NCBI GenBank assembly: GCA_024364735.1
Contig: JAGFNQ010005683.1
Coordinates: forward strand, 1 to 64,000
Direction: 5' to 3'
DNA: 64,000 bases
Origin: Boesenbergia rotunda
Lineage: Eukaryota > Streptophyta > Magnoliopsida > Zingiberales > Zingiberaceae
Part shown: piece by piece, positions 10,678-22,879 of the stretch
Position numbering within the stretch: position 1 is the stretch's first letter
How the letters are laid out: each line of letters begins with the position of its first letter
Program-made: the position numbers and the translations under genes
The notes under the pieces: generated by a model
Told to the model about the DNA's origin: nothing
Seen by the model: only the letters and a program-made list of their open reading frames with translations
Databases searched by the model: none

Positions 10678-12908
10678 TGTTGATGCAGTCTGACCCTGAT
10701 TGTTGTTTTGGTGTTGACATCGATTTTAGTTTACGTTGATGATTATGATTATGATTAAGTCCTGATCGGGGATTAGGCATGGTATGGAAAATCCTAGCCT
10801 GGAGGTCTAGGTGTTGGAAAATCCTAACCTGGAGGGTTAGGTGTGGAAAATCCTAGCCTGGAGGGATAGGTGTTGAAAATCCTAACCTAGAGGGTTAGGT
10901 GTTGAAAAATCCTAACCTGGAGGGTTAGGTGTGGAAAATCCTAGCTTGGAGGGCTAGGTGTTTGGAAAAGTCCTAATTCGGAAGGGTTGGGTGAAAAGTC
11001 CTAGCTTGGAGGGCTAGGTGAAAAGTCCTAACTTGGATGGTTAGGTGAAAAGTCCCAACTTGGAGGGTTAGGTGAAAAAGTCCTGGCTTGGAGGGTCAGG
11101 TCCTAGCTTGGAGGGCTAGGTCTGAAAAAGTCCTAATTAGGAAGGTTTAGGTGAAAAGTCCTAGCTTGGAGGGCTAGGTGAAAAGTCCTAACTTGGAGGG
11201 TTAGGTAAAAATTCCCAACTTGGAGGGTTAGGTGAAAAAGTTCTAGCTTGGAAGGCTAGGTTGGATGAAACCCTAGCTTGGAGGGCAAGGTTTGAGTCCC
11301 TGGATCGGTTTGGTTACCGATCAGGGAAGTTGGCAGGCTGCTCCTTCGTGGATCGATCTGTTGATCGATCCAATAATGACTGATCGGTCTGGTAACCGAT
11401 CAGGGAGCACACAGTGAGGATGGGAACCTACTGTGCGGCTCCTGATCGGTCTGGTGACCGATCAGGGAGCAAGCAGTTGCCTCACTGCTTGGCTTCTGAT
11501 CGGTTCGGTGACCGATCAGGGAGCAGGCAGTTCACTCACTGCCTTGCTCCTGATCGGTCTGGTTATTGATCAGGGAGCACACAGTGAGTTGAGTTCCCCC
11601 GCCGATCAGCTCCTGAACGGTCTGGTGACTGACCCACGACTTAGGATCTGATTTTCGCGATTACTGTTCACTCAAAAGTGGACCGATCAGGCTTGAGCCT
11701 GATCGGTCAGGGAGCTATCTGATCGGTCTGGTGACTGATCAAGCTTTACTCTCATATGTCTGGTGACCGATCAGGCCTGTGTCATCGCGAAAGCTGGGAT
11801 TCCCAGTAAAGCAGTGGATCGGTCTGGTGACTGACCCACAGGCCCTGGATCGGTCCGGTGACCGATCACTTTAATTCAAAATGCACTGTCAGACGCTCTG
11901 ATCGCGTCTGAACGTATCTGATTCTCTGCGCTTAACCTCTGATACTCGATTTGCTGCTTGATATGCTGTGCTAATACTCTGATTGAGCTGCAGGTGATAG
12001 AGGAGGATTCAAACACTCAAGGAGAGTCAATGGAGGCCTTTCCTTGGAGCAGGTTTGCCCATTTGCCATCTCAGGTTGCAACGGCTGGAGATGCAGATTG
12101 GAGCTGCTGACTGGAGCTTGGCTGAGGGAAGCTCAGGGAGTCCAGGGAGAGCTCAGTGGTAGCTGGCGTTGGCAGGTGAGCAGCTGGAGGCTGCAGTGAG
12201 ATGGTGTCACCTGGCGTTCAGTGGAGAAACAAAAGGTCGTAGCGGAGAAGAGCAGAATAGAGTTCTGAGAAGTGACTTCTGGCTTGAGTTATTGCTGCGC
12301 GATTGTGTTCTCCACACTTTGCTTGTGCGTTCTGTAATTCCATCATCTTGAGCAAGCAACTGTAATCTCTGAAGCAACCATCCCTTACTTGAGCACTTGG
12401 AGGAAGAAACAAGAGGCTTGGTGAGTCCAACAGCGAGAAGACACGAAGAAGGGAGTTCTTGCGTGAGATCGTCGCTGGGTGGGGCTCGAGTGGAGCGCTG
12501 CTTGTGTTCTTGTCTATCCTAAGTGCTAAGTAAGATCTTCTTGTGTTTCATTGTGCTTAAAACTCTGTCCTTGTTGAAACACTGTGGAGAGGTTACTCCA
12601 CCGAGAAGGAGGTTGCATTTTATCCAGTGTTCACCGGGGCTTGATCTACCGACGATCAAGGGATCGCCCACCTTAAGGGCACGCCAAGGAGTAGGGGCAA
12701 GTTATCCCCGAATCTTGTAAACCCTCCTTGTTAGCGATCTTGCTAGTTGTTTTAGTTTGTTTTGTTTTCTGCATTTCTGCACTACTCTGTTTCTATTGTT
12801 TCCGCTACTGTGCTACTAACCGTGAAGTGCAGAGAACCCCTAACGCGAAAGAAGTTTGTGTCTGGCTATATTCACCCCCCCCCCTCTCTAGCCATCCAAG
12901 TTCCAACA
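10678..12908 (+). repeat. E1 3' LTR (2,231 bp)
   Basis: Homologous to 528-2754 along its whole length, with TG...CA ends. The hairpin minisatellite lies at about 10788-11285 and the dyad array at about 11302-11870. Several dyads have decayed relative to the 5' LTR. The dyad at 11351-11370 changed symmetrically (GATCGATC-TGTT-GATCGATC, versus GATCGGTC-CGGT-GACCGATC at 1199). Confidence 0.93.
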
Positions 12909-12913
12909 CTTCC
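12909..12913. repeat. Target-site duplication CTTCC, right copy of E1
   Basis: Matches 523-527 exactly and directly follows the 3' LTR. Confidence 0.95.
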
Positions 12914-14890
12914 TTCTCTTCCTTTTCTGATTTTTTTTTAAATCCTCTATCAAGGTCAGACTTGTAGTAGAGCAAGAAATTGATTCGGATGATAGAAACT
13001 TCACTTGCTTCATGGTGCCACAACTTCATTCTTGCCACTTTGTTTCTTTTGTTTTTGCTTTTTTTTCTGTTTTCATTTTTTTTCCTGCTCTCAAATCTTC
13101 TAATGGATTATTTCGGATCAGAGTTTGTATCAGAGAACTTGGGACATCAAATAACAATTAAAGAATTAGATGCTCCACATACAACCTCCACCAACTAACT
13201 CTTGCAACTTACTCTTGATACCTATCCTTTTCAAGTTGGCACACTCTATCATTTTTTTTTCTCTGTTTCAGCTTCTAGCTTCATAGCATTACTTGTAGAC
13301 CTTGCATTTTCTCAAAGCAAATAGCATCCACTTCACTGAATTTTTCTATTTGATCCCAAACTGTTTTGGAATCAGCTTCACTGCAAGTTTTTTTTTCTTC
13401 TTGCTTTGATCAGCAGTGGAGATACTCAACACCTTTTTATACATTTTTGTACTTCATTCTGTGATGCACAGCCTTGTAAACCCAATTTCAGCTTCAAGTT
13501 GATACAAATCTTGTGCATAACTGCTTGTATGGTACACAAGCTTTAGTCCTAGCAGTCCACTGAATTTTTTTCTGTTAATGCACTTGATTCTTTACTTGAT
13601 ACTCACTGTTTTCTTCAAATTCCAGCAACCCCTGCACTGGTTTCAGAAATGTATAGCTGCAATTCAGCTCCTAGAAGAGTGGCCGAAACAACTTCATAGC
13701 ATTTTTTCACTTTGGCATAGAATTTCTGATTTTTCCTTTGCATAGATTTTTTTTTCTTTATTTTTCTTTTGCGTGCCATTTGTTTTCATTTCAGATGTTT
13801 TTTTTCTTTCTTTCAGCCAACTTCAATTTCCTTGGATCTTCCAATGATGAGCAAGAATTTAGATGCTTCAATTGTTTTCCTCCTTAACTACTTCTTCCCA
13901 CTTGTTCTTGATACCAAACTCAACTCTACTTGGCACCTTTTTGAATCAATCTCAAAAATTTTTCTCTTTGAAATGAAATGCATCCTTGCTACAAAATAAT
14001 TTCAAAACACTAGCCACCTCCCCCACACTTAATCTTTTGTCCGTCTCGGGCAAAGTAGCATCAAGAAACATCCCAAACAAACAAGTCCATAAAAAAATAT
14101 GGTTAAAAGTAGGAAGTATGGAAAAGAAAATAGAATAAACTTGATTATTGCCATGAATTGATATGGAAAGGGAAACAAATTGAGTAGCTTCTATAAATGT
14201 GATCCAATCGTAGAATTATGATTTTGAAAGAACCAAAGCAAATTCTAGAGTACAATCACATATGTGTGTCACAAAAATAAGGCTAATTCTCACTAGGTAT
14301 AAATAATTCATCTCAAGTCGTCAATTAAGAATCCATAGCCAAGTAGTACTCAAGCATCCAAGATTTCATCCATGAGCTCAAACTCTTTGTTTTAACAACC
14401 AAATTTAATTTATTTTCAAGAGACTCTAAAATGACATGAAAACAACCTAGAGGGATACATTTATTCCTATTCACTAAGAAAAAAAATGCTAAAAGAGATA
14501 ACATGGTATTTACAATGTCTATTATTCATTCTACTCTACTCACGCATTTATTAGCAAGAACTCATTTTAAAAGAAAATTTTACCTCTAGAAATCATAAAA
14601 GTGAAAAATGCAATGAAAGAAATTGCAAGAAAGAACAAACTCCCCTTTATTTCTGGCGGTTGGAGTCTATCAAGAAATAACCTCCATCGTGGTAGTGGAG
14701 GCGTATGGGTAATTGAGAGAGTTTCCTTCATTTGATCAATCTTATGGTGCATTACTCCCCCACACTTAGACTTTACAGCAAGATGTTCAGGTGGCCGAAG
14801 GTGATTTAAGTACAAAGTAAGATCATCTCCTCCCTCTTGATGCTTTTTGGAAAACCTTCCAGGAGGTTGAAGACTGTTTAGATGGAGTAC
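12914..14890 (-). other. Older sequence H, non-coding part
   Basis: The plus strand is strongly T-rich with many runs of T (12930-13810). On the minus strand, AAGTGTGGGGGAG occurs twice (near 14030 and 14765), a motif often seen in 3' regions of plant retroelements. An 82-codon minus frame (14567-14815) covers the second and ends in a hydrophobic stretch; I do not recognise it. The whole probably forms the 3' tail of the minus-strand unit whose long frame lies at 14891-16801. Confidence 0.5.
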
Positions 14891-16801
14891 CTACTCAAGA
14901 AGTCTTTGGGACCCTACAAAATCATGTAATACCTCTCTCATGCGTGAAGGGTAAGAAAGAAATGAAACAATATCAGTCTCTATATAAAATGTATCAAAAA
15001 ATGTATCACATCCAATAAAATCAATTTTTGGTATCTCAATGAGTTTTCCACAATTAATATCCACCAAAGATATGTCAAGAAACTTATCACCACCCATGAA
15101 ATCTATTTTGGATACTTCAATGGAATTTCCACAATTATTTTCCACCAAAGGTATATCAAGCAATGCATTACAACCAATGAAATCAACTTTAGGTACCTCT
15201 ATCGAATTTTCACAATCAGTTTCTACATAAGGTATATCAAGAAATTTTTCACAGCCAATAAAATCAATCTCGGGTACTTCCATAAGTTTTTCACACTCAA
15301 CTTCAGCATAAGATATAGCAAGAGATTCATCAAAATAAACAACATCAATTTCAGGCTCTTCTAAAAATTTTTCACAATCAGTTTCAGCATAATATGTATC
15401 AAGAAATGTTTCACAGCCAATAGAATCAATCTCGGGTACTTCCATAAGTTTTTCACACTCAACTTCAGCATAAGATATAGCAAGAGATTCATCATAATAA
15501 ACAACATCAATTTCATGCTCTTCTAAAAAATTTTCACAATCAGTTTCAGCATAATATGTATCAAGAATATCATCGCAATGGATAAAATCAAGCCTGGGTG
15601 CCTCTATGGAATTTTCATCATTATTTTTCACAAAAGATGTATCAAGACATGCTTCACATGCAATTCTAGACACCTCTCTGAAATTTTCTATAGGAAAAGG
15701 AGAAATACTTACCTGATCGTCCTGAAATATACTTGAAGGTTCTACAAGAATATATGTATCCATAGCTTCCTTCTGGTCAAGTATAGGTTCCCTCTCAGGC
15801 TCAAGTTCTGGTGGACACTCAGCTGGAATAGGTGATCCTTGGGTTCTTTCTCCCATCATGCAAGTCCCTACACTTTCTGGCTTATCCTTTGAAGTTTCTA
15901 ATGTATCAGTCAATGATGGTGGTCCCTGGGACTCTATGCAATCCCCTACACCTGTAGAATCATCTCCCATGCATGTTTCCTCAATAATATCTACAACAAC
16001 CATATTAGAAAAATTAGGACCATCAATAGCAATATCATCACAAAATAAAAGATAAGAAGGGTCCTGTGGAGCTTCAGAAACAAGTTTAAGGCTGTCATAA
16101 GCTTTTCCATCCATCTCCTCCAATGCCTTCACAACTAATGCATCCTCAGCTTTCTCTGAAATCAAATCTCCCACCACTATGTCAAATGCAACATCATCAG
16201 CAATTAATTGTGCCTCAACAGTCTCATTTGGGGTGTCCATGCTAATGCTAGGAGGATCCTCTCTGGGGTGCTGAAAAAATGGTAAAGAGACTTTTGGCTC
16301 TTCAGGAGGAATGCATGCTGTAGGTGCCCTAATTTTGATGTTTTCTTCTTCTTCTTCTACCAAATTTGCAAGGTCACTTGAATAAAGACTTGGCCATGCA
16401 CTAGGGTCACCTTGAACTGATATAAAATTAACTCCGGGGCTGTTTTGAATGGGAAAATGGGATGCTGGAAATTTTTCAGGAAATTCGACATTTGGAGTGT
16501 TTAAACTTGACACAACCTCTTCATTCCCCAAAGTTAGATCACAATCATGCCCCTCAGAATTAAGAGTATCTTGAGAAGGTACTTGTCCTGATCTTTGGGC
16601 TTTTATTTGATTCATTTGATCAACCAATTGTTCAAGGCGTCTTCCGATGTCTTGAAGCTTTTGTTGTTGTAAAAGTTGTTGAAGCAACTCTTCTATCCTT
16701 TGTTGTTGTAAAAGTTGTTGAAGCAACTCTTCTATCCTTTGATGTTGAGCCTCATTCTCATTAGGATTCTCAAAGCCTCCTTGATTGGTACAGGACTCTC
16801 G
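14891..16801 (-). pseudogene. Unrecognised acidic protein with eight 27-residue repeats, cut by copia A
   Basis: A minus-strand frame stays open from the insertion point of copia A (16801) to a stop at 14891, about 636 codons, so its true start lies beyond the insertion. It begins with a Gln/Leu-rich likely coiled coil (two LLQQLLQQQ blocks), followed by a low-complexity, strongly acidic Pro/Glu/Ser-rich middle. It ends with eight consecutive 27-residue repeats (14993-15640) carrying Cys at positions 8 and 22 in most copies and an EVPxIDFIGC core. No catalytic motif, signal peptide or membrane span is evident. Absence of stops over more than 1.9 kb implies past coding. It could be a retroelement accessory protein or a host gene; I cannot assign a function. 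Confidence 0.6.
14993..15640 (-). repeat. Eight tandem 81-bp (27-codon) repeats
   Basis: In-frame tandem units within the acidic protein. Units 3 and 5 are nearly identical, as are 2 and 4, suggesting a duplication of a two-unit block. Units 6 to 8 are more diverged. Confidence 0.9.
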
Positions 16802-19072
16802 TGTTAGTGATATGAGAGAAGTGTCCTAAGGCAATCGCCTTATGATTGTAAACATTTATTTTAATAAATAAAAATTTACTATTTGAGTATACATATTTGA
16901 GTATTAGATTGGGATCTTAAACTCATCTACTGAATGTCCGCAATACAATTCACAGCATAAGAGAATTTTTGATGGGATCACAACTAGTGATTATCTCTAC
17001 ATGTGCAATTGTGAAGTATTGAAAATATCCCTAGTCGATGAATTGATAAAAACGGACACTATCAATTCTGTTGAGACTAGCATGGGTTATTCTCTAATCA
17101 GCTGATTCTCACTGGCTGGTGACATTGGGATGTCCGGAGATAAACATGGATGCTAGTTAAGGGAACTAGTTCATTGGAGTGACTGACTTTAAAACTTCAC
17201 ATGGTAGTCTATACATAGACAGGTCAGTGAAGTTCTTACCGCAGCTTAAGTGCGATGTTCCTTTGACTTGCGGAGTTTAAGTCATCTTGGTCATGGAGAC
17301 TTATACTTTAACATCTTAAGCAAGCATCTCCAAGGAGGTGTGGACCCAGGATGGTTGGGTATAAGCCGAAGTCCCCCGAAGATGTTTGAACAACCTACAA
17401 AGGATTCACCACTCCTTGCTAGGAGATGTATACCCAGGCCTATCGTCGGATTGTTACTCAAAGCCTCTGGCCAGAGCATATCATGTTTAGAGTATGAGTC
17501 TCTTAAATACATGGGAGTAATTAGAAATCCAAAGGACGAGAAAGACACTACTTGGGCTAGGTGTGATGTAGTCAGCCTAGTGGGGACTGACACACACAGA
17601 CCATGTCCTGAACCAAGTGGGTATAAGATGGTGAAGGGAATGAGGCACGATTCATTAGAGCTGCTGAAGGGTTTCAGAATAATTTCTGAGGTCAACCGTT
17701 GATCTTTCGATTAATTGGGGATCATGATGTACTACTAGGTGTCACTCATGATCGTTCTATAATTGATGAATTATAGACGGCCAACATAAATCGAAAGCCT
17801 ATTTAGTCACACGCACTACGAGTAATCCGAGGGATTTAAAACGAGTTGAAAATTGTATTTTACGATCAAGAGAAATAAGTCGAATCTAAATTAATCAGAG
17901 GCGCAACGGAAGCTAAAAATGGCTAAGTCTTTTGAAGGCTTATTGGGCGAATTAAATGAGTTTAATTCGCGATGGGTTCGGCTCGGTTTGGCCGGCCAAA
18001 GAGGGTGCTAACCCTCTTTGGTTTGGCCGGCCACAACAATGGGGAGAAACCAATTTATTTGGTTTAATTAATAAAATAAATCTAGCGCGATTTGTTTTAT
18101 AAATTATGGATAAATAAATTTGTATAAAGAAATTTATATAAAGAAATTTATAGAAATTTATTCTTTTTATGGAAATTAAAATGATCCATGGAATGGTTTA
18201 TTTTAATTTTATAAAATCAATTATGAATTGATTTTTCCATAATAAAGAAAATTTATAAATTTCTTGTAAAATTTATTCCATAATAAAAGGAGAGGTGTAT
18301 TTGTTTTATTATAAAGTTAGTTATAATAAAACTTGGCTTAAACGGAATAATTCATAAGAAAATTTATAGGATAAATTTCTTATGAAAAATTCCGCTAAAG
18401 GGGAGACTTGGCAAGGGAGAGACTACTATATAAAAGAACCAAGGCTAGGCTTGAATTCCCCAATAGAGTTATCAAGAGATTAATTCTCTCCCTCTCTCTC
18501 TTATTCTCTCCCTCTCTCTTCCCCTTAGGGCCGGCACCCCTTGCTCACCATAGGGCCGGCGTCCACCCCTCCTAGGGCCGGCGCACCACCCTCACATCTC
18601 CTAGAGTTGGCGTGAGCAACCTTCATCAAGAAGGTGCCAAAGAAGAAGCGGGTCGCATCTCCTTCCTTCCCGGAATTTAGATTTCGTTTCTTGGTGGTTA
18701 GTTTCCTTTCTTCTCCCTTGATCTTCTAGTTGTGCCTTTAGTGAATCTAGTAGTTCTCGTCGGCACAAAACTCGTGACTTTGCGAAGTCATCCCAAAGAG
18801 AACTCGGCGTGGACGCGAATAGAGGCGGAGCTTCCAAGGGACGCTACAGTTGGATCTCGTCCCTTACTTCGAGTTACGCGAGGTACTAAGTAAATTAGTT
18901 TACATTTCCGCAAAGTTTTAATTTATGATCATGTCCACACATCATAAGGTTGCATGCTAGATACGTGGTTAAAATAATTTGAGAAATTATTTTATGCTAA
19001 TTCTTCCGCTGCACGTAAAAATTTGAAATTTTACGAACCCATATCCTTGTCAACATGCACCCGGTCCCAACA
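16802..19072 (+). repeat. Copia A 5' LTR (2,271 bp)
   Basis: Begins TGTTAGTGATATG and ends CGGTCCCAACA just before the PBS. It matches the two LTRs of element C. It contains a GC-richer 450-bp open stretch (17250-17702), an AT-rich block (18040-18400), a TATA box and GGCCGGC motifs. Confidence 0.93.
18427..18436 (+). promoter_or_regulatory. TATA box of copia A LTR
   Basis: TATATAAAAG followed by a C/T-rich CTCTCCCTCTCTC leader typical of a plant transcription start. The same position in element C LTRs has TATATAA on the minus strand (48489-48495 and 61682-61688). Confidence 0.75.
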
Positions 19073-19073
19073 G

Positions 19074-19085
19074 TGGTATTAGAGC
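19074..19085 (+). promoter_or_regulatory. Copia A primer-binding site
   Basis: TGGTATTAGAGC directly follows the LTR. It differs from the standard site by one C-to-T change. Confidence 0.88.
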
Positions 19086-20791
19086 GAGGTTAGTGTTCGA
19101 CATAATCATATAATTGTTTTGTGGAAAACTTTGTCATGATCTCAATTTTGAAAAATTTTTCAATTATGGAAACTTTCCAATTATAATGAATTTTAGATTT
19201 AGGAATTTCAAAGTTTGAAAATCCTCATGAAATTTCGCAAACTTTTGAAATTTTCTAGTTTCTGAAATTTTATAATAATTGTGAAAACTTCCCATCTTTG
19301 GAAACTTTCCAATTTTGGAAAATTTTCTATTTTAGAAAATTTTCAATTTTGGAAATATGTAAGTTTTCTTTATACCAGAAACATACAATTATTCTGAAAA
19401 TCTATTATGAAATCTCGCAATTTTGGGCACTTTCTTTCAAGAAAGTCTAGACAAATTTATGGACAATTAATTGACAATTAAATTTGAATTGGTTTTTAAA
19501 TTGACAACAAAATTTTTTATTTTTGGATTGAGCCTCGGGGAGCCGTCCAATTTAAAGTTAGTTGTTGTAATTTAATTTCCCAATTTTAAATGAAATTGTC
19601 ATGTTTGATTTGGTTACGCTTCCGAAGCGGACCAAATTGGATTTACGACAAATTACTTTTCTTTGGGTATCTGAGCCTCGGGGAGCCACCCTTAGAAAAT
19701 GATTTGTTGTAATTAATTAAATCCATGAATAAAATATGATTTAAGATGTGATGCTCTTACATATTGTTGTCTCCAAAATTAATTAGGAAAATGGTTTCCT
19801 ATAGAGTTTTCTTAAATGAGATTTTCATGAAAATAATATGTAGTTGAATTAAGGGAATTGTCTCTTAATTTAATAAGATTTGATTTAGAGAAATCAAAGT
19901 CTTAAAACATATTATTCCGAAATTGATTATGACAATTTAGGAAATTGTTTCCCAAAACAATTACTTTAATAAAGTATGAAATTAGAATTAGGAAATCCGA
20001 TTCCTAATTCAATTAATGAGACTTGATAAATTAAGTCACATACATACTTTATTAAGGAAATCGTTAGTCATGACATGATTATATGTCATGAATGTGCTTA
20101 GAAAAGAAAGGATGAGACCCAAAACCCCTTACAAAATATTAAGGCCAACACCTTCCATTAATATGGTTAGAATCAGAGTTTTGTTTCTCGTTTGGGTTGA
20201 TGGACACATCCATGCCCGGCTTGAACCTCAACATGTTCAAACCATGGAATTAGTTTATGTATAATATAGTTGGAGTCAGAGGTCAATCCTTAGTTTTGGT
20301 TGTTGGACACATCTAAGCCTGACTAAACGGTTGAATGAGCTCCAACCATATTAAAACTATTTCTCGATTAATGGGTCAGCCTTAAGCTTGGAGCATCGAT
20401 TTGTTGTGCCACAGCCAAGGTCGATGTAAAGAGAGGTGCAGTTGGGTGCTATGTATAATGTTGCATACTTGTTAATGAGTTAACAACCCAATGATTTATG
20501 TAAACATTCAATTAGTTGATAGCATAAAGTGATAGTTACATATATGTGATATGTAATTGGTATAATTACCTACCTTCATAGCTAAGAACAACTTGATGGC
20601 CACAGCCATGGTGGTTCTTATCTATGGTTGAATATCAACCTATTTGGAGATGCTCCTACGATCTCCCGAATTGATAAAAAGGGTTATTCAATTTGAAAAA
20701 TAAATAGGATTTTATTTATGTATGTTGATACATTCTTTAATCATTCTTCTCACATAAGCTCAATTTGTATTTCTAGGTTAATCACTCGATC
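19086..20791 (+). other. Copia A untranslated leader
   Basis: AT-rich sequence without a plausible gene between PBS and gag, matched in inverted orientation by 59431-61131 of element C. It contains two copies of a GAGCCTCGGGGAGCC motif (about 19530 and 19675), also present in C. That conservation suggests a leader structural role, possibly packaging; this is inference. Confidence 0.7.
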
Positions 20792-21873
20792 ATGTCTTCT
20801 CTGAATTTGCGTTCCATTTTGGACACCAATAAACTGACTGGGCCTAACTTCATGGACTGGCTTCGAAACCTGAGGATAGTCCTCAAGGCAGAGAAGCTTG
20901 CTTATGTCCTTGAAGGTCAACTTCCCAACCATCCTCCAGAGGGTGCAACTCCAGACCAGTTAATGACCTATCAGAAACATGTGACCGATTCTGAACTTGC
21001 GAGTTGCATCATGCTAGCCTCTATGGTACCTGAGCTGCAAAAGCAGCATGAGCATATGGATGCTTATACCATCATCTTCCATCTTCATGAGTTGTTCGAA
21101 GAGCAGGCGAGATCCTAAATGTTCGAAGTCTCCAGACTCCTCTTCACCTCTAGGATGCAAGAAGGCACTTCTGCCTCACAGTTTGTGTTAAAGATGTTGG
21201 GGTACATTGAGCGACTGAACACACTCAGTTTTGCAATGGATCATGAACTAAGTATTGACTTAATTCTGCATTGTTTGCCTAAAAGTTATTCACAATTTGT
21301 AATGAACTATCGGATGAACAAGCTGGAAACTACCATTCCTGAGTTGCTCAACCTGCTGAAGACTGTAGAGCCTTCTGTAAAGTAGGATCAGAAGACAGCA
21401 CTGTTAGTTGATTCCTCGAAGAAAAGTTCTAAGAGGAAGGCCAAAGAACAGAATAAGGGAAAGAAGAAAAAGGCCAAAAAGACTGAAAAGAAACCAAAAG
21501 GCACTTGCCATCACTGTGGCAAGGAGGGTCACTGGCGAAGAAATTGCAAGGTTTATCTTGAGTCCTTGAAGAAGAAGGCATCTGATGCCCCGTCCTATTC
21601 AGGTATCTTCGTTATTGAATGTCACTCTATTTCCTCAAATACCTGGGTACTTGATACTGGGTGTAGCTCACATATATGTAATGACATACAGGGGCTAAGG
21701 AATAAAAGAAGTCTCGTCAAGGGAGAAGCGGATTTGCGAGTTGGAAATGGAGCAAATATTGCTGCTGTTGCCATCGGAACATATTTGCTAAAGCTCCCGA
21801 CTGGACGTGTCCTAGAATTGGATAATTGTTATTTCGTTCCTTCGATAATAAAGAATATTGTATCTATTTCATG
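20792..21873 (+). pseudogene. Copia A gag-protease remnant
   Basis: Gag begins at ATG 20792. A TAA at 21116 and a TAG near 21383 break what is otherwise one frame, as comparison with element C shows. Downstream are a Lys-rich stretch, a CCHC knuckle (CHHCGKEGHWRRNC, about 21510-21550) and a protease with DTGCSSHI near 21655. The frame is cut at 21873 by the gypsy LTR just after the NIVSISC block. Confidence 0.9.
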
Positions 21874-21933
21874 TGTAACGCCCCGAAATTTCCCATATGA
21901 AATATTAGGAAATATATAAATTCATGAATATGA

Positions 21934-22330
21934 AATATGGTGAAATTCATGAAATAGTATCATGAAATATTATGAATTCATAAATATGAAATATTATGGA
22001 ATTCATGAAATAGTATCATGAAATATTATGAAATATTATGAATTCATAAATATGAAATATTATGGAATTCATGAAATAGTATCATGAAATATTATGAAAT
22101 ATTATGAATTCATAAATATGAAATATTATGGAATTCATGAAATAGTATCATGAAATATTATGAAATATTATGAATTTATAAATATGAAATATTATGGAAT
22201 TCGTGAAATATTATCATGAAATGTTATGAAATATTATGAATTCATAAATATGCAATATTATTGAATTCATGGAATATAATTATCATGAAATATTATGAAA
22301 TATATGAATTCATGGAATATAATTAATATT
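21934..22330 (+). repeat. AT-rich tandem repeat at gypsy LTR start
   Basis: About 65-bp units made of GAATTCATAAATATGAAATA, AATTCATGAAATAGTATCATG and AAATATTATG pieces, four to five copies. LTR 3 (near 30390-30720) has lost part of one unit. Confidence 0.85.
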
Positions 22331-22551
22331 ATGAAATTTCATGATGGGCTTGGCTTAATGGGCTTGGATTAGTGCAAAATGTGACAAAAAGAAAATAAAG
22401 AAGGGAGGAAGCAGGGATTGAACCTTGAACCTCCTAGTTGCATTAGCAATGTCTTAACCATTGCACCAAGTCATGGTTCTTGTAGAGGGAATAAGAAACA
22501 TGCTTGTTAAAAGCCAGGGAGGTGAAGAGACATGTCTTTTCATGAGAAAAG

Positions 22552-22559
22552 TATAAATA
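22552..22559 (+). promoter_or_regulatory. TATA box of gypsy LTR 1
   Basis: TATAAATA about 25-30 bp upstream of a C/T-rich CTTCCTCTTTCTC start-like region. It is conserved at 26778-26785, 30995-31002 and 35209-35216. Confidence 0.75.
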
Positions 22560-22879
22560 AGGGAAGTTGGAATAACTTCCTCTTTCTCTTCTTCTTCCTC
22601 CCCTCATCACCGAAATTCTCTTCTTCTCCCTCTCCATTTTCGAAAGTGAACCTAGGGTTCTAACCCTAGGAAATTGGAAGAGTAAAGGAACCCTTTAAGG
22701 TTCTTACCTTCTACTAGGGCCAAGATTGCTAAGAGAAGGCAAACAAGGGAAACACTCACCTTCCTTCAACCAAGGGCATCTTAAGAGGTTAGAGAAGGAG
22801 AAAATCAAGCGAAAGGATGTAAGTATTCCCTCGCCTGCAGTGTAATAGTTCTTGAATGTGGTATCCTTTAACAGGTTGT

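Larger units (their letters stand above)
528..12908 (+). mobile_element. E1: complete Ty1/copia (SIRE-like) retrotransposon, 12.4 kb
   Basis: The element has 5' LTR 528-2754, PBS 2757-2768, degenerate gag-protease-integrase-RT-RNase H (2813-7078), a spacer with palindromes, a third gene region (8323-10049), a polypurine tract and 3' LTR 10678-12908. TG...CA LTR ends and a CTTCC duplication define the limits. Domain order PR-IN-RT-RH identifies Ty1/copia. The UBN2-like gag, the single CCHC knuckle, the protease context and the long post-pol region suggest the SIRE lineage; this is inference. Many frame breaks show it is inactive. LTRs differ by scattered substitutions and small indels, so insertion is not recent. 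Confidence 0.95.
16802..21873 (+). mobile_element. Copia A: 5' half of a Ty1/copia element
   Basis: 5' LTR 16802-19072, PBS, 1.7-kb leader and gag-protease remain; the element stops abruptly at 21873, where a gypsy LTR begins. The LTR and proteins match minus-strand element C, so both belong to one family. Integrase, RT and the 3' LTR of this copy are not in the window. Its left end interrupts the acidic-repeat frame; the possible duplication TCTCG (16797-16801) cannot be verified. Confidence 0.9.

Noticed and set aside
12930..13810. Poly(T) runs as LINE or SINE tails
   Set aside because: T runs are scattered rather than one terminal tail, and no LINE RT, SINE promoter boxes or flanking duplications were found.
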